From: JACDDK01 sp038198445
GTDB lineage: Bacteria; Actinomycetota; Rubrobacteria; Rubrobacterales; Rubrobacteraceae
NCBI GenBank assembly: GCA_038198445.1
Contig: JBBPZZ010000070.1
Span: 1 to 10,158, forward strand
Length of the DNA stretch: 10,158 nucleotides
Direction: 5' to 3'
Part shown: piece by piece, positions 6,135 through 10,158 of the stretch
Numbering within the stretch: the stretch's first letter is position 1
Layout of the letters: the number at the start of each line of letters is the position of its first letter
Position numbers and translations under genes: made by a program
The notes under the pieces: generated by a model
Database searches by the model: none
The model's input: only the letters and a program-made list of their open reading frames with translations
Told to the model about the DNA's origin: nothing

Positions 6135-6281
6135 GCTGGCGGGGCGAGGGTCGAGCGGGAGCGGACGGTTATAGGACACCAGATCTCCGCCACCGACCGC
6201 CAGATCGACCGTCTCGTCTACGAGCTATACGGCCTTACCGATGAGGAGATCCAGGTGGTCGAGGAGGTGACGGCCCGGTGA
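6135..6281 (+). pseudogene. Repeat copy C: orphan 3' fragment of the restriction-modification gene
   Basis: Homology to copy A begins at the toxin stop codon (GGCTGGC at 6134-6140). One G is missing from a run of five, so the first few codons are out of frame relative to copy A. Then 6151-6251 match 4538-4638 perfectly. The fragment ends ...DEEIQVVEEVTAR with TGA, followed directly by a second TGA (6282-6284). It has no start codon of its own. Its tail resembles copy B rather than copy A, suggesting that the QVVEE(A/V)TAR ending is the older form of the gene. A cross-over between A and C would delete everything from the DUF3892 gene to the toxin and leave a full-length restriction enzyme gene with this ending. 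Confidence 0.9.
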
Positions 6282-6306
6282 TGAAGTTCGGGTGGATGTG
6301 AAGCAG

Positions 6307-6350
6307 GTCCAGGACCCCGGACCCCTGGGATTAGCCGGGAAGTCCTGGAC
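6307..6350. other. Strong hairpin of unknown role
   Basis: GTCCAGGAC (6307-6315) pairs perfectly with GTCCTGGAC (6342-6350). The stem extends inward by CCCGG (6316-6320) with CCGGG (6335-6339) across a two-base bulge, leaving a 14-base loop. Neither strand has a T-run after it, so it is not a typical intrinsic terminator. It lies in the 186-base gap between copy C and the converging decarboxylase gene. It could limit transcription between convergent genes, form part of a small RNA, or be a recombination or IS-end remnant. The same gap holds a tandem GGGAAGCAT pair (6384-6401). Confidence 0.6.
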
Positions 6351-6467
6351 GTGGCACGCTTCTCCTCCCAAGGGTTACATGGGGGGAAGCATGGGAAGCA
6401 TCTCACCTCGCCGGGAGTCCGTTCAGAGATATGTCGAGGGCTTCCGGGGCCTCCGCCCTGGTGCCGC

Positions 6468-6935
6468 TCAGCCCGAGCCCGCCACCTGTCTGACAGTGAC
6501 GGTGAGGCGGTTCCAGAAGTTGATCAGGGCGATCTCGATGATCAGGGCCGCGAGCGTCGGCTCGTCGTAATGCCGGACGGCCTCCTCCCAGACCTCGTCC
6601 GGCACCGGGTCCGGCCGGTCGCTGAGGCGCGTGGCCGCCTCGGTGAGCGCCAGCGCGGCGCGTTCGGCGTCGGTGAAGTAGGGCGCTTCCCGCCAGGCCG
6701 CCACCGCGAAGAGCCGCTCGTCCGTCTCGCCCGCCTTCTTGGCGTCGCGGGCGTGCATGTCGACGCAGTAGCTGCAGCCGTTGATCTGGGCCGCGCGCAG
6801 GTGGACGAGGTCGGCCGTCCGTGACGCCACTCCGACTTCTTCCGCTGACTTCGCCAGGTCCAGCAGGGGTTGCAGGGCGCCCTCGATGACCATTGCCGGG
6901 TTGTTCATCCGTGCCTGCACGATTGGTGCTTGCAT
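6468..6935 (-). CDS. Carboxymuconolactone decarboxylase family protein (AhpD-like, CxxC)
   Basis: A 155-residue protein. The core HLRAAQINGCSYCVDMH places C54 and C57 (CxxC) and H61 as in AhpD-type peroxidase/disulfide-reductase members of the carboxymuconolactone decarboxylase family. The following KKAGETDERL, AWREAP and TDAERAALALTEA segments are also standard. Members with this CxxC-H motif usually act in thiol-based peroxide or redox defence rather than in aromatic ring breakdown. Start ATG 6935 has a strong AGGAGGG a few bases upstream. The gene is divergent to an ECF41 sigma factor, and this pairing is typical: ECF41 loci commonly encode a carboxymuconolactone decarboxylase, oxidoreductase or epimerase (COE). 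It is therefore the probable target of that sigma factor. Whether the protein binds a particular substrate is not visible. Confidence 0.9.
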   Translation of the reverse strand: MQAPIVQARMNNPAMVIEGALQPLLDLAKSAEEVGVASRTADLVHLRAAQINGCSYCVDMHARDAKKAGETDERLFAVAAWREAPYFTDAERAALALTEAATRLSDRPDPVPDEVWEEAVRHYDEPTLAALIIEIALINFWNRLTVTVRQVAGSG

Positions 6936-7013
6936 GATTCCCTCCTTCGGGGTCTTGGTGTCTTTGCTTTACCGCTTGCGTTGCGCGGGAAGCCGATCTT
7001 CTCCTCACCTCCC

Positions 7014-7040
7014 TGTCACATCGGCCGGGTTTCGTTGGTC
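7014..7040 (+). promoter_or_regulatory. ECF41-like promoter for the sigma factor gene (probable autoregulation)
   Basis: TGTCACA (7014-7020), a 16-base spacer and GGTC (7037-7040) match the ECF41 promoter type, recalled as TGTCACA in the -35 region and CGTC in the -10 region (here 3 of 4). It is 40 bases upstream of the sigma start codon, leaving a leader of about 30-35 bases. The motif suggests that the sigma factor transcribes its own gene. Confidence 0.6.
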
Positions 7041-7051
7041 ACTACTACAAT

Positions 7052-7078
7052 GACCCAGCGCGACGGAGGAATGTGACG
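7052..7078 (-). promoter_or_regulatory. ECF41-like promoter pointing to the decarboxylase gene
   Basis: On the minus strand, CGTCACA (complement of 7072-7078, one mismatch to TGTCACA) is followed by a 16-base spacer and GGTC (complement of 7052-7055). Spacer length and -10 bases equal those of the plus-strand copy. The leader to the decarboxylase ATG would be about 110 bases. The box overlaps the ribosome-binding region of the sigma gene, so the two transcription units would compete. Confidence 0.4.
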
Positions 7079-7079
7079 G

Positions 7080-7976
7080 ATGGACGATGACGAACGGCTG
7101 GCACGGCGCTTCGAGGAGAACCGTCCCCGCCTGAAGGCGGTGGCCTACCGGATGCTAGGCTCGATGAGCGAGGCGGACGACGCCGTCCAGGAAGCCTGGG
7201 TCCGGCTTAGCCGCTCTGGCTCTCGCGGCATCGAGAACCTGGGCGGATGGCTGACGACGGTCGTGGCAAGGGTGTGCCTGAATATGCTGCGCTCGCGCAC
7301 CTCAAGGCGCGAGGGACCTCTGGAAGAGCCCCTGGGCGTGCATGTGCCCGACCCGGTCGTCGGCCGCGAGGACGGGATCGATCCCGAGCACGAAGCGCTA
7401 CTGGCCGACTCTGTCGGCCTCGCTCTGCTCGTGGTGCTCGAAACGCTCACGCCCACCGAGCGGCTCTCATTCGTTTTGCACGACATGTTCGGGATACCTT
7501 TCGAGGAGATCTCTCCCATCGTCGGGCGCTCCCCGACCGCCGCGAGACAGCTGGCGAGCCGGGCGCGCCGCCGGGTGCGGGCGGTGTCCCCGGTCCCCGA
7601 CGCTGACCTCGCCCGCCAGAAGGAGGTCGTCGACGCCTTCCTCGCCGCCTCGCGCGGCGGAGACTTCGACGCCCTGCTCGCGGTGCTAGACCCTGAAGTC
7701 GTGCTCCGGGCAGACTACGGCGTCGCGCCCGCGGGGGTTTCTAGGGAGGTCCGGGGCGCCCGCGACGTGGCCGGGCAGGCGCTCACCTTCTCGCGATTTG
7801 CCCGGTTCGCACGACCGGCCCTCGTGAATGGAGCAGCGGGACTCGTTACGGCTCTGGAAGGACGACCGCTCTCGGTGATGGGCTTCGCGGTCAGGCGCGG
7901 GAGGATTGTCGAGATCGACATACTCGCCGACCCGGCGCGCCTGAGCCGGCTCGACCTGACGAGCCTCGACGACTGA
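7080..7976 (+). CDS. ECF41-family RNA polymerase sigma factor with C-terminal NTF2/SnoaL-like domain (SigJ-type)
   Basis: A 298-residue sigma factor. Region 2 (about 9-75) has AVAYRMLGSMSEADDAVQEAW and the DNA-melting/-10 contacts. Region 4 (about 108-165) has LTPTERLSFVLHDMFG and a helix-turn-helix (FEEISPIVGRSPTAARQLAS). The linker VHVPDPVV corresponds to the WLPEPVV-type motif of ECF41 members. The C-terminal 178-290 is an NTF2/SnoaL-like domain, which in ECF41 factors contacts the sigma core and controls activity in place of an anti-sigma factor. The usual DGGG and NPDKL motifs are altered here to DYGV (near 212) and DPARL (284-288). Start ATG 7080 has GGAGGA nine bases upstream. It is divergent to the decarboxylase gene, its likely target. 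The natural signal is unknown. Confidence 0.92.
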   Translation: MDDDERLARRFEENRPRLKAVAYRMLGSMSEADDAVQEAWVRLSRSGSRGIENLGGWLTTVVARVCLNMLRSRTSRREGPLEEPLGVHVPDPVVGREDGIDPEHEALLADSVGLALLVVLETLTPTERLSFVLHDMFGIPFEEISPIVGRSPTAARQLASRARRRVRAVSPVPDADLARQKEVVDAFLAASRGGDFDALLAVLDPEVVLRADYGVAPAGVSREVRGARDVAGQALTFSRFARFARPALVNGAAGLVTALEGRPLSVMGFAVRRGRIVEIDILADPARLSRLDLTSLDD

Positions 7977-7987
7977 CGCCCGGCGTC
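7975..7987 (+). other. GC-rich palindrome at the sigma gene stop codon
   Basis: GACGCC and GGCGTC are inverted around a single C, starting within the TGA stop. It could fold as a five-base-pair hairpin with a three-base loop, but no T-run follows. It is at best a weak terminator. The rest of 7977-8186 shows no gene; it contains a doubled CTAGTT and a T-run at 8137-8142. Confidence 0.3.
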
Positions 7988-8186
7988 TCGAACACGTTGC
8001 CCGTCGACGCACCGGTCCCTGCGGCGGCTGACGCTCGTACGTGACGGATGTTTTCGCGGCAATTTTGGCCGGGTCTTGTGGACGCTAGTTCTAGTTCCGA
8101 ACCAACGTCACCTGGCAGGGGTGTAACCGTTCCGGCTTTTTTGTGTCTAAACATATAAAGGCAACCAACGGCACAAAGGAGGAGCC

Positions 8187-8408
8187 ATGAGCGAGAAAGC
8201 GAAGGGCAAGATGAAGGAGGCCGCGGGCGCCATGACCGGCGACGAGGGAAAGAAGAGCGAGGGCCAGGCCCAACAGAGGAAAGCGGCGGCAAGAGAAGAA
8301 AGAGAGCAGCAGAAGCGGACCAAGAGCGAGCAGAGCAAGGCAGATCGGGCCGAGAAGTCGCGGGACAAGCAGGAACGGAAGGACAAGGGCGGTTTGCTGG
8401 GCCTGTAG
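8187..8408 (+). CDS. CsbD-like stress protein
   Basis: A 73-residue, strongly hydrophilic protein. The N-terminus MSEKAKGKMKEAAGAMTGDEGKKSEG follows the CsbD pattern (KAKGKxKEAAGxxTGDxxxKxEGKA). CsbD-like proteins are small general-stress proteins of unknown mechanism, controlled by sigma B in Bacillus. The second half (about 30-73) is a Lys/Glu/Arg/Gln-rich low-complexity tail that should be disordered or a single charged helix, ending KGGLLGL. Start ATG has AAGGAGGAG three bases upstream, a very strong ribosome site suited to high expression. TATAAA at 8154-8159 is a possible -10 without a good -35. The gene is closed by a strong terminator. Confidence 0.8.
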   Translation: MSEKAKGKMKEAAGAMTGDEGKKSEGQAQQRKAAAREEREQQKRTKSEQSKADRAEKSRDKQERKDKGGLLGL

Positions 8409-8431
8409 CAAAACTATTCGATTACGAGCCG

Positions 8432-8467
8432 GGCCGGGGCATCTTTATAGACAAGCCCCGGCCTTTT
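8432..8467 (+). terminator. Intrinsic terminator after the CsbD-like gene
   Basis: GGCCGGGGC (8432-8440) and GCCCCGGCC (8455-8463) form a perfect nine-base-pair stem with a 14-base loop, followed by TTTT. It sits 23 bases after the stop. Confidence 0.85.
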
Positions 8468-8470
8468 CAA

Positions 8471-8494
8471 GTTCGGCCCCCTCATTTGGGGTAT
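8471..8494 (+). promoter_or_regulatory. Sigma-B/sigma-F-like promoter candidate
   Basis: GTTCGG (8471-8476), a 12-base spacer and GGGTAT (8489-8494) resemble the stress-sigma pattern GTTTAA-N12-14-GGGTAT. The -10 half is exact and the -35 half keeps only GTT. The position, directly after the previous terminator and about 40 bases before the next start, suits a promoter for the small charged protein. Confidence 0.45.
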
Positions 8495-8532
8495 AACCTA
8501 TGTATCAAGCGGAGCTACAGGAAAGGAAAGGT

Positions 8533-8688
8533 ATGTCCGGAAAAGACAAAAAGGCCGAAGAGGCGGCGAAGAAGGTTGCCAAGGGCGATGGATCCAGGGG
8601 CAAGCAGGAGGAGACCCCCAAGTCCGGACCCATGGGAGGGGGCGGCTCCGAGGTAAATGAGTCAGCCGGGTCGAAGGTCAAAACCTAA
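8533..8688 (+). CDS. Small charged, probably disordered protein
   Basis: A 51-residue hypothetical protein starting MSGKDKKAEEAAKKVAKGDG. It has a Lys/Glu/Ala-rich first half, then a Gly/Pro/Ser-rich tail (GPMGGGGSEV), with no cysteine, no aromatic residue and no hydrophobic core. I recognise no family. The opening resembles CsbD- or LEA-like stress peptides in composition only. ATG 8533 is preferred because AGGAAAGGAAAGG lies just upstream; an in-frame ATG at 8500 would add 11 residues and has no ribosome site. It sits between two terminators and behind a stress-type promoter candidate, so it is likely a single-gene unit expressed with its CsbD-like neighbour. Being short and low-complexity, its coding status rests on the ribosome site and context. 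Confidence 0.6.
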   Translation: MSGKDKKAEEAAKKVAKGDGSRGKQEETPKSGPMGGGGSEVNESAGSKVKT

Positions 8689-8710
8689 AACTGAGAGAAG
8701 AGCAATCTGG

Positions 8711-8741
8711 GCCGGGGTCCTAATCGGGGCTCCGGCTTTTT
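8711..8741 (+). terminator. Intrinsic terminator after the 51-residue protein gene
   Basis: GCCGGGG (8711-8717) pairs with CTCCGGC (8730-8736) through seven pairs, one of them G-T, followed by TTTTT. Sequence and layout are close to the terminator at 8432. Confidence 0.8.
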
Positions 8742-8830
8742 CTCTATCTGGCAATCCGCCCGGGCGACGGCTGCGTATGTATCGTCATGTGTACCGAAAC
8801 CTCGGAAGAGGTGGAAAGGAGACTAGCTGC

Positions 8831-9082
8831 ATGACCATACTAAGCGAAGCACGGAGGGGGACTTGGGCGATGTTGTTCGCGGCGTTGTTCGTGACGGCGA
8901 CGCTGTTGGTGAGCGTCGCCGTCCCGGCGGACGCGGCTTCGAGGGCGAAGTGCCGCAACCACCCGGAGAATTTCAGTTTCTTCCATGGCAAGTGCCTATC
9001 TGACAAGAGGATCGAGCGAATCAAGGAGCGGCACCGTCACCCCGGTGAGGACCACCATCACCACGGCGGGCATCACGGATAG
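8831..9082 (+). CDS. Small secreted His-rich peptide
   Basis: An 83-residue precursor of unknown family. Residues 1-35 form a Sec signal peptide: charged start (SEARRG), hydrophobic core (MLFAALFVTATLLVSVAV) and PADA as a signal peptidase I site. The mature part of about 47 residues has two cysteines (CRNHPENFSFFHGKC), a basic middle (KRIERIKERHRH) and the tail EDHHHHGGHHG with six histidines. A disulfide and metal binding (Zn, Cu or Ni) are reasonable guesses, not shown. I chose ATG 8831 because AAGGAG lies nine bases upstream and the signal peptide follows directly. A longer frame from 8657 would run through the upstream terminator. The gene stands alone between hairpins. Confidence 0.75.
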   Translation: MTILSEARRGTWAMLFAALFVTATLLVSVAVPADAASRAKCRNHPENFSFFHGKCLSDKRIERIKERHRHPGEDHHHHGGHHG

Positions 9083-9139
9083 AATCCGCCGGGGCAATCG
9101 GACGTCCGTTTCTACCTAGCGTTCGTATTAACGATCAGA

Positions 9140-9186
9140 GCCCGGCGGTGTTGCGAAACCATGGATTCGGCCGCCGGGCCTATTTA
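9140..9186 (+). terminator. Terminator-like hairpin after the His-rich peptide gene
   Basis: GCCCGGCGG (9140-9148) and CCGCCGGGC (9171-9179) form a nine-base-pair stem with a 22-base loop, followed by C and TATTTA. The T-run is poor, so it may act together with the next hairpin. Confidence 0.5.
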
Positions 9187-9189
9187 CTA

Positions 9190-9224
9190 GAAGGGCCGGA
9201 GCTTATTGCCCCGGCCCTTCTTCT
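9190..9224. terminator. Second hairpin, possibly bidirectional terminator
   Basis: GAAGGGCCGG (9190-9199) and CCGGCCCTTC (9211-9220) form ten pairs, with two more (GC/GC) beyond one A-C mismatch and a TTATT loop, followed by TTCT. The core GGGCCGG is shared with the terminators at 8432 and 8711. The 332-base gap 9083-9414 holds this hairpin, the one before it, and the promoter at 9348; no gene was seen. Confidence 0.55.
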
Positions 9225-9347
9225 ATGTACTTCGAAGACGTTTTTAACTCCTAAACTCAATCCGGACCGAAATCCGGAAGGAGCGGAAGATTCCCTGACA
9301 CCAGTGGGACCGCCTCACCAACGATCCATCGTTCAACCAGCCCGCGC

Positions 9348-9376
9348 TTGACCGGGATATTCTTACAGTGTAACCT
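9348..9376 (+). promoter_or_regulatory. Candidate promoter for the sialidase-like gene
   Basis: TTGACC (9348-9353), a 17-base spacer and TAACCT (9371-9376) form a housekeeping-type promoter. The start point would fall near 9383, about 32 bases before the ATG. The -35 is strong and the -10 keeps only the TA...T frame. Confidence 0.5.
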
Positions 9377-9414
9377 GCGCCTATTACGTACATCGCCCAG
9401 GGATAGGGGGAACA

Positions 9415-10158
9415 ATGCGCTCGAAGGCGTCCTATTTGCTGTTAGGTATCACCGTTCTCGTTGCAGGGCTGATCGCCATGCCTGCCTTCGCCGCGGCGGG
9501 GGACTCGGAGGTAACGGTCGGAAGCAACGACACCATCTTTTCGCAGAACAAGCAGAACGAGCCGGGGCTGGCGGTAAACCCGGTCGATACGCGGGTTCTG
9601 GTCGCCGGTGCGAACGACAACATAGACCTCGAAGCGTGTAACGCGGGCGACCCGAAGACATGCCCGTTTACGCCGGGCGTCGGGGTCTCGGGCGTGCAGT
9701 TCTCATTCGACAGCGGCGCCAGCTGGAGCCAGCCGAACTACACCGGCTACTCGGCGCGGGGCTGTCTCGGACCCGAGGAGTGCCAGCCGAACCCGAAGGG
9801 CCCGATCGGCACGTTGCCGAAGTACTACGAGAACGATCTCGTCTCCAACGGCGATCCGGAGCTGGCCTTCGGTCCCAAGCCGGATGGCAAGGGCGGGTTC
9901 ACCTACGCCAACGGCGCGCGGCTCTACTACGCCAACATCGCGACGAACTTCCCCGGCCGACAGGCTTTCAGGGGTGACGGGGCCATCGCGGTCTCCCGGA
10001 CAGACGACGTTAGGTCCGCGGCGGCCGGCAACAACTCGGCCTGGATGGACCCGGTCATCGTGACCAAGCAGAACTCCGCGCTGTTCTCGGATAAAGAGCA
10101 GATCTGGGCTGACAACGCCAAGTCGAGCCCGTACTTCGGCAACGCCTACGTCTGCAAC
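9415..10158 (+). CDS. Secreted sialidase/BNR-repeat-like protein, N-terminal 248 residues (partial, runs off right edge)
   Basis: The frame stays open from ATG 9415 to the last base. Residues 1-26 are a Sec signal peptide (SKASYLLLGITVLVAGLIA, cleavage after AFA). NEPGLAVNPVDTRVLVAGAND (about 48-68) and the Asp-box SFDSGASW (97-104) point to a six-bladed beta-propeller of the sialidase superfamily. The later DKEQIWADNAKSSPYFGNAYV also fits such proteins. Four cysteines (C75, C83, C117, C123) could form disulfides outside the cell. Many relatives with this layout are annotated as exo-alpha-sialidase, but the catalytic residues are not in view, so enzyme activity is uncertain; a glycan-binding or structural propeller is also possible. 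AGGGGG lies about four bases before the ATG. The protein is secreted or cell-surface bound. Confidence 0.78.
   Translation, partial: MRSKASYLLLGITVLVAGLIAMPAFAAAGDSEVTVGSNDTIFSQNKQNEPGLAVNPVDTRVLVAGANDNIDLEACNAGDPKTCPFTPGVGVSGVQFSFDSGASWSQPNYTGYSARGCLGPEECQPNPKGPIGTLPKYYENDLVSNGDPELAFGPKPDGKGGFTYANGARLYYANIATNFPGRQAFRGDGAIAVSRTDDVRSAAAGNNSAWMDPVIVTKQNSALFSDKEQIWADNAKSSPYFGNAYVCN

Noticed and set aside
5870..6193. Minus-strand frame starting MAEIWCPITVRSRS, also present at 4398-4580
   Set aside because: The shared N-terminus is only the antisense of repeat copies A and C, not a gene family.
6403..7008. Minus-strand 201-residue frame overlapping the decarboxylase gene
   Set aside because: The other minus frame has the CxxC motif, family pattern and a strong ribosome site.
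8657..8830. Upstream extension of the secreted peptide gene
   Set aside because: It would cross the terminator at 8711-8741, overlap the previous gene and bury the signal peptide.
9148..9351. Plus-strand 67-residue frame
   Set aside because: It runs through two terminator-like hairpins, has no ribosome site and no recognisable pattern.
9660..9977. Plus-strand 105-residue frame at the right end
   Set aside because: Out-of-frame shadow of the sialidase-like gene that starts at 9415 and stays open to the edge.
1..10158. CRISPR array, tRNA or rRNA genes
   Set aside because: No regularly spaced short repeats and no cloverleaf or ribosomal RNA segments were recognised on either strand.

Overview
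The window looks like an accessory stretch of a high-GC Gram-positive, actinobacterial chromosome, possibly Rubrobacter-like. This rests on G+C-rich codons, GTG and TTG starts, an ECF41-type sigma factor beside a carboxymuconolactone decarboxylase gene, and a CsbD-like stress gene. The genus is an inference from gene content only.

Layout. 1-139 is the right end of an IS1-family insertion sequence: the last 41 codons of its transposase and a probable terminal inverted repeat. A promoter-like intergenic stretch (140-341) leads to a GAF + HD-GYP signalling protein (342-1553). A 1018-residue single-chain restriction-modification enzyme follows (1606-4662), with nuclease, adenine methylase and specificity parts; its specificity region is clearly poorer in G+C than the rest. 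Downstream lie two small gene cassettes: a divergent DUF3892/DUF2283 pair (4701-5307) and a MazEF/PemK-type toxin-antitoxin pair (5518-6134). Each cassette is closed on its right side by a copy of the 3' end of the restriction-modification gene (5332-5457 and 6135-6281). The 3' end therefore occurs three times in direct orientation, and copies A and C share 101 identical bases. This is the most interesting feature here. It suggests that the 3' end of the gene is a recombination or docking point where cassettes are gained and lost while the enzyme gene stays intact.

After a strong hairpin of unknown role (6307-6350), a CxxC carboxymuconolactone decarboxylase/AhpD-like gene (minus, 6468-6935) diverges from its likely regulator, an ECF41 sigma factor with a C-terminal NTF2/SnoaL-like domain (7080-7976). 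The 144-base gap between them holds two opposed ECF41-like promoter motifs with identical 16-base spacers.

Next come three small plus-strand genes with their own ribosome binding sites: a CsbD-like protein, a 51-residue charged disordered protein, and a secreted His-rich peptide. Similar GC-rich terminator hairpins follow them. The window ends inside a secreted sialidase/BNR-like protein (9415 to the edge), which has a signal peptide and an Asp-box. No tRNA, rRNA, CRISPR array or replication origin was seen.
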